A stretch of DNA of 64,000 bases, taken from positions 367,486 through 431,485 of the forward strand of contig QXEO01000244.1 in NCBI GenBank assembly GCA_007115705.1, given 5' to 3'. Below are positions 58,001 through 64,000 of this stretch, in pieces. The position numbers and the translations under genes were made by a program. Positions within the stretch are counted from its first letter, which is position 1. Every line of letters starts with the position of its first letter. The stretch is from Dactylis glomerata. Its lineage: Eukaryota; Streptophyta; Magnoliopsida; Poales; Poaceae. Below the pieces are notes generated by a model. The model had not been told where the DNA came from. It worked only from the letters and a program-made list of their open reading frames with translations, and ran no database searches.

Positions 58001-61000
58001 GCATCAATTTGCCTCGTGAAGCTGCCAATGGTGCTCTATGAGATCTTGGTTCAGTTGAGTGTGAGTGGCGGAATGAACAACTCACCGCGGCGGCGGTCGA
58101 TTCGGTCGATTCCCGCGGCGGCCCCGGTGACCGCGGGGAGCAGCGGACAATGGGGAACACCGGGCAGGGCCAGGGTGTGGACGGTGGCGGCTGGATCTGG
58201 AAAGAGGAGGGAAATCGCCGCCGGCGGCGATGCAGGAGCTAGAGCGGGGGAGGGGAACGAGCTGAAATGCCCCTCCCGCCAACCGCCGGAAAGAGATATA
58301 GGTCGGGCGTCAGTTCGGGGGGCAAAACGAGATTCCCAGTTCCGCCCGAGATTTTTATCGCCGCCTATAAATTTTTTTATGGTTTCGGCATGTATACGGG
58401 CTCTGATCGGCGCCGTTTTTTCACTCAAAACCATAAACTGGCGGTTATTATATGGTTTCGTGCCTTTTACAGTCACTGCTAAAGATCCTCTAAGGACCGC
58501 GCCATGCGCGTCCGTCTTCACCTTGTACACCCACTTCAAGCCGATCACACGATGACCTGGTGGTAAGGTGGTGAGGCGCCGCCAAATCGAGTTCTCCTCA
58601 ATGGCCTCCATTTCTTCCTCCACCGCACGTGTCGGGATCCACAGTGGCGAGGAAGTGAAGCTCCTCGTCCGACTCCGTTGGCGGAACTGCGCCGAGTACG
58701 TTCCGCAAGGTGAAGAACCGGTGCTCACTCTTCGTCAGTCGACGCAAGTTGTCCACCCTGCACTTGCGGCGAGTGCCAGCAGGACCCGACTCGAGTCGGG
58801 CCACAGGAGCAAAGACTTTCTCGTAGTCGATCCCGTGCTGCTGCACGTAATTGGTCGCCACGATGCAACATTGTGCTTAAGGAGTCCTTCACCTTGTACA
58901 CCCACTTCAAGCCGATCACGCGGTGACCTGGTGGTATGGTGGTGAGGCGCCAAGTCAAGTTCTCCTCGATGGCCTCCATTTCTTCCTCCATCGCACGCGT
59001 CGGGATCCACAGTGGTGAGGAAGTGAAGCTCCTCATCCGGCTCTGTTGCCTGAACTGCGTCGAGTACGTTCTGCAAGGTGCGGAACCGGTGCTCACTCTT
59101 CGTCAGTCGGCGCAAGCTGTCGAAATTGAGGTGCCCGAACCTGACATACCAAGTCAACGCCGAGTCGGCTCCAGTGTGTATTGTCAAACACACCGGCTGA
59201 GCGACTCGGGCGGAAAACTTGTACATCTGGTCAGCCCCACGCTTGATCTTTACTAGCAGCTTCCTCTGCCGGTCTCGCACACGGAGGAAACCGTCCTCGA
59301 TCAACACCTGGCAGCCGTTCTCGTCGAACTGATGATATGCGTGCTCATCCAAGGTATGTAGTACACCCCAGTGATGACAAGGATCAGCTCCCAACTACTC
59401 CCTCCGCTCCAAAATATATGGCGTACAAGTTTCAACCTAAGTCCAAGCCCTCTAAGTTTGACTAAGCCAATAGGTTAAAAAACGACAGATATGTCTTCAT
59501 GAAAAAAACCAAATCAATATCAATAGATCTATCATAAAATATGTCTTCATAGCATATATATTTTATACTGTGGACACAGATTGATCTATAAATTTGGTCA
59601 GAACTGAAAAAAACTTTGACTTGAGCCAAAATGTATAAGCCTTATTTTGGAACAGATGCAATATGGAATAAAATCCCCAATGTCTGATTAGTTAGTTTAC
59701 TATTGCACCTTTGGCAGAAAAGAGCATGTGTCACCTAAGGTGCAACTTGATATGCATTGCCTTGCTGTGCACAATTCAAACACCTAAGAACACGCCTTAA
59801 GTGGGTTGTCATCGATTTGGCAAAAAGGAAACGAAGAAATGAAACAGAGTGTGCACCTAGCTGTGAGAGTGCCTCCATCATTAGCGAACCACTGCGCTCA
59901 AGAGCATTGGAGACTATATCAAGCTGAAGAATGTACAGTATTGAAAAATGCACCTCGCAGAATAACACTAAGAACTGGCGCAGTCTCTTGTTGATTGAAT
60001 GATTCACCAGAAACACCAGGAAAAAGCACACTGGCACAAAAGGAAACCCATGGCTCAGACTGAGGGTACAATTAAGGAAAAAAGATAACATGCAGGTGTT
60101 ACACAATGATTTACATGATGCAGAAATCAATGGGACAAATATCCTCTCTTTCCCCATTTTATAGGACAAGCTAATAAGTGTAAGTTTGAGATTACGAAAG
60201 ATAACAGAGAGAAGGAATGTTGCACCATACTGTAAACAGCATGAATAAATCCAGGTTTCATCACAAGAAGAAACAGTAACACTAAAGTTATTGCACGTGA
60301 AAGTTTGCGTAGACCCCATGCTAGTGTTGCCACGATCAAAACCATTGCATCTTCTTTATCTGCAAAAATAAGCCAAGAATAGATGAGAACTAAGCCAAGA
60401 ATAGATCAAAACCATTGCATCTTCCTTGTCAAGTCAAGTGGTGTTTGCAATATTATACTTTGGACTCAGACAGCTGTGATGTAACTTATTCTGAACGAAA
60501 TCTCAAAAATAAAATTGTGGAGCATGATAAAGGCATTAAATTTGGGCGCGCCTGGGGCTTAAATCTCAGTCACCTGACCCAGTTCCCCCGCCGCCACAGC
60601 TCAGGCGATCTTCCTCAACTCAGGCGACCACCGCACCCCAGACCCTAAGATCCCGCACCCCCACCCTAAACCTACCTATCTTCCCCAACACCGGCAACCA
60701 CCGCACCCCCACCCTAAGTTTTTCGACCTCACCTCCGCTGGCAACGTCGCGGCCAGCCGCGCCGTCCCCGTCTCCGGTGAGGTCTCGGCCTCGCCTCCGC
60801 CGGGGACTCCGTGGCCAGCCGCGTCTTCCCGTCTCCGGCGAGGTTGGCCATCGCGTTTCTTCTTCTTCCCCGGCTCAGCGCGAATCTCTCCCAGCATCTT
60901 AATCGGATGGACCAGGAGGTGAATGTGATTTATTAAGATCTCAGGCGCCTGATTTCTAGCAAAAGCGATTAAATTTATGGTAAAATAAACACTATGTAAC

Positions 61001-62023
61001 ATGTACTCTCTCCATTCCATATTAGTTGTCGCTGAAACGAGTGAGCATGCACACTAAAATGTGTCCAGATACATGTGAATCAGCAACAACTAATGTGGAC
61101 TCCAGTAAATATAAACTTTAAAAAAATCTGTAGCATCCCCAACAACCAAAAGTATGGTCAATACTATTAATGTGTGTATATGCACCTCAACATAACACTT
61201 GTTGAACAAAGTAGCAACTATAGAAAATATGAGTTATTTGTCTCAAATAGCAGGGGTAGTTTCAGTTAGTAAAGAGGTCCGCAAGGATTGTATTTAGTCT
61301 TCACTTATTTTTCAAAAACAGATAAAATTTACAGTGTTTGATGTCATGGTTTCTTTTCAGTGTGATGTGGGTTTCTTTTCAGTGTGATGTGGTAGTTACT
61401 TTTGGAGTGCTCATTGTTGCTCTTGCCAACAATATGCATCATGCATATCAAATCATTCTTCAATTCAAGACATTAATATCGCGATTTTTTACTCAACTGA
61501 CAGCCAGGCTGCAACGAAAGGTAAACTGAAAGTAATAATAGTGACAGTCATTTACCATCAATAAGGTGATCGTCACTAGATGATGGCCCCTCCTCAGAGG
61601 TAAGGTAATGAAAAACAGAATTGTTTACAAGATTACAAAGTGCTACAAAAACACCAAGGCAGAATTGTGCAAGTAGAAATAGTCCAGGTATAGAATAATG
61701 CCAGAGCCCAACAGTTTCCCATATCATCATATCCTACAAAATTGAGCTAATTAAATTTTCATCAACATTGATAATCTTAATAAAACTCGGATAGCTAAGT
61801 CTGATACCTTCTGAAATCTTTTGTTGAAGAATGTGAATGCCACATTGAAGACATATGTGCTTGCTGCCCATAGCAGAATAAACACTAAGAGTGACCCATT
61901 CAACCGATGCATTTGGAACAACGAAGGAAAAGCATATAATATGTATCCAACATATGCAAGGAGACCAAAAGCACAAATACTAGTAAAGTTGAAACTCCAT
62001 AAGGAAAGGGCAAGAAGCAAAAC
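39958..62023 (-). CDS. PIEZO: PIEZO mechanosensitive channel gene (5' end missing)
   Basis: Encodes a very large multi-pass, force-gated cation channel of the PIEZO family; in plants it acts mainly at the vacuolar membrane. Thirteen exons (minus order): 62023-61808, 61733-61556, 60359-60231, 60030-59857, 55016-54780, 53632-52088, 51988-49458, 49359-48964, 47803-47645, 46166-45651, 45565-45424, 44400-44256, 40093-39958. All internal borders are GT/AG and phases join without a stop, giving 6,504 bases (2,167 residues and TAG). Conserved stretches: FGLLAYVGYILYAFPSLFQ, PPVGFSILKAGLNKSVLLSV, LVTPNYISFGYLFFLLLWI, KGKWEEPC, ELRCVLDWSCTTTSLTMYDW, and the C-terminal pore end LYITFVLAVARFIR and RMRIPYENLPSCDR. 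The known plant protein is about 2,460-2,490 residues, so about 300 N-terminal residues lie right of the window. The gene looks intact. Introns are loaded with transposable elements. Confidence 0.93.
40094..40410. other. PIEZO last intron, 3' part
   Basis: AT-rich intron sequence. It ends in an uninterrupted run of about 21 C residues (40389-40409). No gene. Confidence 0.6.
40411..42340 (+). mobile_element. Possible LINE-related insertion in last PIEZO intron
   Basis: A GC-rich block of about 1.9 kb, unlike the AT-rich intron around it. The part from 41,670 (CTCCGGGTGAAAACCCAGAT) to TTTTCTATCAATGAATCG and GCTTTTTGCGTTTTCGTG (42,290-42,335) looks like the untranslated 3' end of grass LINE families. 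ORFs here are not related to any family I know. The assignment is from style of sequence and is weak. Confidence 0.3.
42341..44255. other. PIEZO last intron, 5' part
   Basis: No gene or clear element. A GC-richer patch at 43,240-43,600 (with GGGACGGGCCAGCC) stands out from AT-rich surroundings and may be an old insertion. Confidence 0.4.
44256..44400 (-). CDS. PIEZO: PIEZO exon, inner pore helix
   Basis: Encodes QGIIGETLSKFSIWSLYITF, the pore-lining helix, and RMRIPYENLPSCDR. Ends in phase 2 (AG) before a 4.16-kb intron. Confidence 0.9.
44401..45423. other. PIEZO intron, no feature
   Basis: AT-rich with several T runs. I see no element ends, RNA gene or ORF worth reporting. Confidence 0.5.
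45424..45565 (-). CDS. PIEZO: PIEZO exon, end of cap domain
   Basis: Encodes IDSVSGELLLNNGTPPWWSF and GCHGQNGPMAIVVSEETP. Acceptor TAAGTGCAG, donor GTATGT. Confidence 0.9.
45651..46166 (-). CDS. PIEZO: PIEZO exon, extracellular/lumenal cap domain
   Basis: 172 codons starting IYSSGNPTNIANPIIDVSVK, the soluble cap (C-terminal extracellular domain) of PIEZO channels, Pfam Piezo_RRas_bdg region. Includes TMWLVPPPVQSRFVRSLEET. Confidence 0.92.
46167..47644. other. PIEZO intron with a TRIM-like insertion
   Basis: 1.48-kb intron. The part 46,425-46,720 contains the direct-repeat structure listed separately; the remainder (46,800-47,640) is without a feature. Confidence 0.5.
46425..46720 (-). mobile_element. 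TRIM-like miniature LTR element, diverged
   Basis: Two direct repeats of about 90 bp (about 46,430-46,520 and 46,620-46,710) share TTCATGC, GAACCAAAA and TTGGGCAAT in order. On the minus strand the second is followed by TGGTATTGGAGC, a worn Met primer site, then a short non-coding interior. This layout fits a terminal-repeat retrotransposon in miniature. Confidence 0.4.
47645..47803 (-). CDS. PIEZO: PIEZO exon
   Basis: 53 codons: LEDIYASLFLVKCDTILNRA and the outer pore helix ICLFFVLICVIWAPML. Confidence 0.9.
47873..47970. mobile_element. Stowaway MITE in PIEZO intron
   Basis: 98 bp, ends CTCCCTCCGACCCATATTAC and GTAATATGGACGGAGGGAG, flanked by TA on both sides, the Tc1/mariner Stowaway signature. 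Confidence 0.93.
48142..48693. mobile_element. hAT-type non-autonomous element in PIEZO intron
   Basis: 552 bp, ends CAAGGATTACGAGTCG / CGACTCATAATCCTTG, with a perfect 8-bp duplication CTTCCATT (48134-48141, 48694-48701). Both subterminal regions are dense in ACTAGTC, GACTAGT and ACTTGTCG words. The GC-rich middle has no transposase domain. Confidence 0.9.
48964..49359 (-). CDS. PIEZO: PIEZO exon
   Basis: 132 codons, phase 0 both ends: ILFFLIVVDRIIYLWSFATG, LTKSISLALQALQIRYGIPN, ELRCVLDWSCTTTSLTMYDW. This is the anchor region before the pore module. Confidence 0.92.
49458..51988 (-). CDS. PIEZO: PIEZO exon (844 codons), with coiled coil
   Basis: Largest exon. Membrane blocks surround a cytosolic insert with a coiled-coil-like helix (AMVREQEKKALKKTEQLQHL, about residues 1020-1085 of the window product), followed by acidic and Ser-rich segments. 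Later membrane blocks include FLVYISTLLQSSITAKDGEW. Donor GTGAGC after FVFILM. Confidence 0.92.
52088..53632 (-). CDS. PIEZO: PIEZO exon (515 codons)
   Basis: Long exon with about ten membrane segments, e.g. TILLTLYLVTPNYISFGYLF, and the loop GKVLVIVACTIQYNVFHWLD followed by KGKWEEPC. A Ser-rich cytosolic stretch (SSSSSLSSGN) precedes the next membrane block. Confidence 0.9.
53781..54469. mobile_element. hAT-type non-autonomous element in PIEZO intron
   Basis: 689 bp, ends TAGGGCTGTCAA / TTGACACCCCTA with a perfect 8-bp duplication CGTCCCTT (53773-53780, 54470-54477). Subterminal regions repeat GAGCTCG/GGCTCG words, as in many plant hAT elements. A CTATAAATATAGG box (54205-54217) and AATAAAGAATAA (54300-54311) remain inside, suggesting a promoter and terminator left after loss of the transposase gene. 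Confidence 0.92.
54780..55016 (-). CDS. PIEZO: PIEZO exon
   Basis: Encodes LSSNAKTKDLMEIGSIICFC and TPCPPVGFSILKAGLNKSVL. Acceptor TTTTGCAG at 55,017; donor GTATGA. Confidence 0.88.
55017..55400. other. PIEZO intron, no feature
   Basis: AT-rich intron sequence upstream (on the minus strand) of the exon at 55,016. Nothing else seen. Confidence 0.5.
55400..55763 (-). mobile_element. 3' LTR of a decayed copia element (minus strand)
   Basis: On the minus strand it begins TGTTGGAATATGTTGTATTC at 55,763, directly after a purine tract (CTAGGGAGTGAT) that is split by the young LTR element at 55,770-56,965. The other edge near 55,400 is a guess. Confidence 0.5.
55770..56965 (+). mobile_element. Young 1.2-kb non-autonomous LTR element with ORF
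   Basis: Two 234-bp LTRs (55770-56003, 56732-56965), TGTTATGTGTAGG...TTTCTTCCA, and a perfect duplication TCACT (55765-55769, 56966-56970). I count two differences between the LTRs (0.9%). Met primer site TGGTATCAGAGC at 56006-56017, TATATAAG at 55905-55912. It lies inside the copia element in a PIEZO intron, in antisense to PIEZO. The interior has one ORF and no pol. Confidence 0.93.
56026..56751 (+). CDS. ORF of the small LTR element, Gag-like N-terminus
   Basis: About 241 residues from the ATG at 56,026 (MAGKEIKIEVVEQIKI...). The first ~55 residues form a probable coiled coil (KQLENLRRQHEEDQVLLAGM), as at the start of some plant Gag proteins. The middle is Pro/Ser/Thr-rich. The last residues run into the 3' LTR. 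No zinc knuckle, protease or RT. It may be a truncated Gag or a captured exon; I recognise no domain. Confidence 0.55.
   Translation: MAGKEIKIEVVEQIKIIAKQLENLRRQHEEDQVLLAGMVQRLTALEQRLSALPPPPDSTDAAATHDATSMPLANSTSGAPFSSGGIAITANGGPLATGQIGHLHHYAISFLPSANNKQLSLFAHPPYSTNPTPNPSPILHPTYRQLLPLTPSPEGLQPEAVEVEKLGGAEVVPSPAAGSELVKKRHVLLHPQREEVVFSTPWSWRYTSSMWGYLGRQPWPPPEQLEGELLVKGSVVLCVGI
56966..57591 (-). pseudogene. Copia RT/RNase H fragment (minus strand)
   Basis: Minus-strand frames give MDVKWAFLNGELEEEVYVEQ and ALYGLKQVPRA(W), the RT core, and near 57,000-57,060 the RNase H end (TKPLG-like, then RLGMVEVSPELKS). A 50-bp tandem duplication (57291-57340, 57341-57390) breaks the frame. Confidence 0.7.
57592..58490. 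mobile_element. PIF/Harbinger-type non-autonomous element
   Basis: 899 bp, ends GAGCATCTCTAGCAGTGACC and GTCACTGCTAAAGATCCTC, flanked by TAA (57589-57591, 58491-58493). A neighbouring duplicate of the host sequence (58,760-59,122) has a single TAA and no insertion, so it is an empty site. No transposase. Confidence 0.88.
58491..59395 (-). pseudogene. Copia polyprotein fragments with tandem duplication
   Basis: Minus strand. 59394-59122 holds the pre-integrase part (ADSALTWYVRFGHLNFDSLR). Then the region before RT (DEELHFL, MEAIEEN, PPGHRVIGLKWVYKVK) occurs twice: about 58,760-59,122 and again 57,472-57,591 plus 58,491-58,759. Integrase core is missing. Frameshifts are many. Confidence 0.7.
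59398..59661. mobile_element. Stowaway MITE, one end worn
   Basis: 264 bp. Left end CTCCCTCCGCTCCAAAATAT with TA before it; right end TATTTTGGAACAGATGCAA, a decayed version of the partner, with TA after it. Confidence 0.7.
59857..60030 (-). CDS. PIEZO: PIEZO exon
   Basis: Encodes CFFLVFLVNHSINKRLRQFL and FCEVHFSILYILQLDIVSNA, ending MMEALSQLG. Followed by a 4.84-kb intron packed with insertions. Confidence 0.88.
60231..60359 (-). CDS. PIEZO: PIEZO exon
   Basis: Encodes VLIVATLAWGLRKLSRAITL and MKPGFIHAVY, a conserved plant PIEZO block. Acceptor TTTTTGCAG, donor GTATGG. Confidence 0.88.
60360..61005. other. PIEZO intron, GC-rich patch
   Basis: 60,540-60,900 is rich in CCCCACCCTAA- and CCGCCG-like words and unlike the rest of the intron; it may be an old insertion. 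No coding frame is supported. CCAAGAATAGATCAAAACCATTGCATCTTC near 60,400 repeats the start of the exon at 60,359 for about 20 bases, a small local duplication. Confidence 0.45.
61006..61105. mobile_element. Stowaway MITE in PIEZO intron
   Basis: 100 bp, ends CTCTCTCCATTCCATATTAG and CTAATGTGGACTCCAG with TA at 61004-61005 and 61106-61107. Ends are slightly worn. Confidence 0.8.
61556..61733 (-). CDS. PIEZO: PIEZO exon
   Basis: Encodes DMMIWETVGLWHYSIPGLFL and a membrane segment ending in LVNNSVFHYL. Ends in phase 1 (GAT G), matched by the next exon. Confidence 0.88.
61808..62023 (-). CDS. PIEZO: PIEZO exon (first in window)
   Basis: 72 codons, phase 0 at both ends. Two membrane segments around FTSICAFGLLAYVGYIL and SLLVFILLWAASTYVFNVAF. 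The exon before it was not found up to 64,000. Confidence 0.88.
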
Positions 62024-62373
62024 CTGCAATAATCATCAATCACTATTTATTTATTTGGTGGAAAATGCTTGCATATTGGGTATTCCTGAATAAGATATTC
62101 TTTCGCTTTCTCTCAGGCAAAATGAGCAATTCACAAAATGGTTGAATTCAGAAACACAAGTTAGATTAACTGCAAAGCATTTTCATTGGTGCATTTAAGA
62201 GTGCTATCATTTGAGAAGCTGCTCTTCACTCGGTTTTGGCATAATTAGTAGGCAGACTTGAGCTTATATCCTGCATTTCATACTAAGGCAAACATAATAA
62301 TTTAAACTTTTCATGCAACTGATATTAGTCAGCCACAGCTTTTACTGTTGATTAGCTGCTCCTGGCTTATGCT
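62024..62373. other. PIEZO intron, no feature
   Basis: AT-rich intron sequence between the first exon in the window and the copia element. No further PIEZO exon recognised on the minus strand. Confidence 0.5.
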
Positions 62374-62535
62374 TGTTGAACAGTATTTGTAGTTTATGAC
62401 CATGAATGGTATTAGACATGTATAGTCTAGTTTTCCTATTTCCCCGTAGTATAAGGGGCTCTCTGCATAATGCCCACACCTGTACATGTGTTGGCCATTG
62501 GCCCCCTGTGAATGATAATTGCTCATTCCCTAACA
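62374..62535 (+). mobile_element. Probable short LTR (162 bp) of a copia element
   Basis: TGTTGAACAGT...TTCCCTAACA, followed at once by TGGTATCAAAGCTCTAGG, a Met primer site. The length is set by the TG/CA rule and the TGTT/AACA inverted ends; the second LTR is outside the window. Confidence 0.5.
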
Positions 62536-63091
62536 TGGTATCAAAGCTCTAGGTTAGCTCCGCATGCTGCAACTCCATGCATCAATTCGCCACTGCCTTT
62601 GTCGTCGTGTTGGCCGGCCGTTGGCGTCTACTTCCTCCCCCTTGTCTACTAGTCGTCTGCCCCGACCCGCATCGGCCGCCATCGTGCGCCTCCAGGTCGT
62701 CTGCATCGACCCGCACCGGCCACCGCCTGGCCTTGCCCGACCCGGCCTTGCTCCGACCCGGGCCGCCGTCGCCATCCACTGTCTCCTTCGACCTGGACCG
62801 CCGCTGCCGCCATCTGCTTTGATACGGCCCACCACCACCTGAAATTGGTCGGCCCGCCGCCTATCTCCTTTGCCGCCACCTGGAATCGAGCCACCAGCCG
62901 CCAATCTACTCTCCCGCCGCCTAGATCAGGTTGGCCTCGCCCTATGTGGCCGCGATTGGCTGGCGCTCCGCTCAGGTGAGCGCTCCTCTCATGGACGAGC
63001 CAGACACTGGCTGTGTTTGGTTCATAGCGTTGACTTGCAAAAAAAGAAAGAAAAAAAAAGGAAGAAGAAAGGAACGAGTGCTGGTACCATC
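62536..63091 (+). other. Leader of the copia element
   Basis: Primer site at 62536-62547, then a GC-rich leader with CCACCGCC-type words. ORFs on both strands here look compositional. Confidence 0.5.
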
Positions 63092-64000
63092 ATGGCGTCC
63101 TCTTCGTCGGGCTATGATGCCCGATGATTTTCGATGGTACCAATTATACGGACTTTGACGTCCATATGCGCGTTCATATGCGCAGTCTTTATCTTTGGGG
63201 TGTTCCGATGGTTCCCATCTCCCCGACGCCCCGGTTATTGTTGTTGATGACTGATAGGACCGCAACCAAGACTGTTGATGATGTCGCGGTCAATGCTTAT
63301 GATCAGCAGGTAGCGGATTTCTGTGCCACTCTTTTCGCTTATCGTGATGCTCAGTCTACTCAGTGGTGTGATAAGGATGCTCGTGCTACGGCTGTTCTCA
63401 CTGCTAGTGTTCTGCCGTTTGCCTCTGAGTTTATGGGTCTTGTACTGTTTATGAGATGTGGGTTCACCATCGTCAGCGGTATCAAATCTCTAGTGACTCT
63501 CTCTACTTGTCTGTGGTCCGTCAAGAGCATGCTCTCCAGCAGGGTGATTCCAGTATTGATGAGTTCTACACATAGAGTTCAGCTATTTGGCGTCAGCTTG
63601 ACTCCCTCCGCTCTACGGTTTGTGGTACTTGCCCCTATTGCAGGACTATGAGGTCTGACCTAGAGTTTCAGCGAGTATATGAGTTCTTGTCTAGGCTTCG
63701 TCCAGAGTTTGAGACTCGGTGTGCTCAGTTAATTGCTCGAGGCCGTGTTCCTCTCTCGGTGGTGCTTTCTAAGCTCCATGCTGAGGAGACCTGCCTCCGT
63801 GGTGCTAGCCTGCTTGGAGTTTGTATTGTGCTCGTTGCTCGAGCCCCTACTGTGTTGGCTGTTGTTGGCTGCTGTGTTGGCTGTTGTTGGCTGCTGCTCC
63901 AGGGCTCTCTCGTTCTGGCTACTCTTTCTGATGGTATGGGTCGCTCACCATCAGGTGGTGGGGGTCGCCCCTCTCATGGTGGGGGTCGCTCTCACCCTCC
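63092..64000 (+). pseudogene. Copia gag, frameshifted, runs off the window
   Basis: ATG at 63,092 opens MASSSSGYDA, then a one-base loss near 63,120 shifts the frame. It resumes as MIFDGTNYTDFDVHMRVHMR, FDVHMR and DKDARATAVLTASVLP, typical of the UBN2-type Gag of plant copia elements. Further shifts occur near 63,440 and a TAG near 63,571. Later pieces (FQRVYEFLSRLRPEFETRC, SVVLSKLHAEE) continue to the edge. Confidence 0.75.

Noticed and set aside
62554..63265. GC-rich ORFs on both strands near the right edge
   Set aside because: They fall in the leader of the copia element before its gag start and overlap each other in several frames.

Overview
The window is plant nuclear DNA, most likely from a pooid grass and probably from the wheat/barley/rye tribe. 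The evidence is a BARE-1/Angela-type copia element, Athila-type gypsy LTRs that start TGATACGTCTC, a CRM-clade gypsy element whose LTRs start TGATGAGGACATCC, Stowaway ends (CTCCCTCCG) and a plant PIEZO gene with many exons. The species cannot be fixed from sequence alone.

Positions 1 to about 34,650 are nested transposable elements. A degenerate minus-strand Athila-type element (about 2,841 to 27,950) appears to be the oldest layer. It is split by (a) a complete CRM-clade Ty3/gypsy element (3,854-11,767; target duplication GCTAA) with one intact 1,703-residue gag-pol frame, (b) a decayed BARE-1/Angela-type copia element (12,631-23,721), itself hit by a 2.4-kb gypsy-type non-autonomous element (16,022-18,408), and (c) a 1.58-kb CACTA element (25,623-27,199; duplication TGA) that carries a 5S rRNA-like segment. 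A second Athila-type LTR, a fragment of CRM-like gag and a pol-less Tat-type gypsy element (minus strand) follow. From 35,900 to 38,660 lies a minus-strand LINE ORF1-like pseudogene with CCHC knuckles and an Arg/Glu-rich helix.

From 39,958 to 62,023 the minus strand carries a PIEZO mechanosensitive channel gene. I resolved thirteen exons with GT/AG borders and consistent phases, giving 2,167 codons plus a stop. The first few hundred residues (about 300 by comparison with known plant PIEZO proteins) lie beyond the right edge. The last exon is 4.2 kb from its neighbour. Introns hold many insertions: two hAT elements, at least three Stowaway MITEs, a PIF/Harbinger element, a decayed copia element with a tandem duplication, and a very young 1.2-kb LTR element with its own ORF. 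A further copia element, with a possible very short LTR, starts at about 62,374 and runs off the right edge.

The only host gene I support is PIEZO. The items most worth following are the 5S-like Pol III promoter module in the CACTA element, the two small non-autonomous LTR elements, the coding capacity inside the CRM LTR, and the remote last PIEZO exon.
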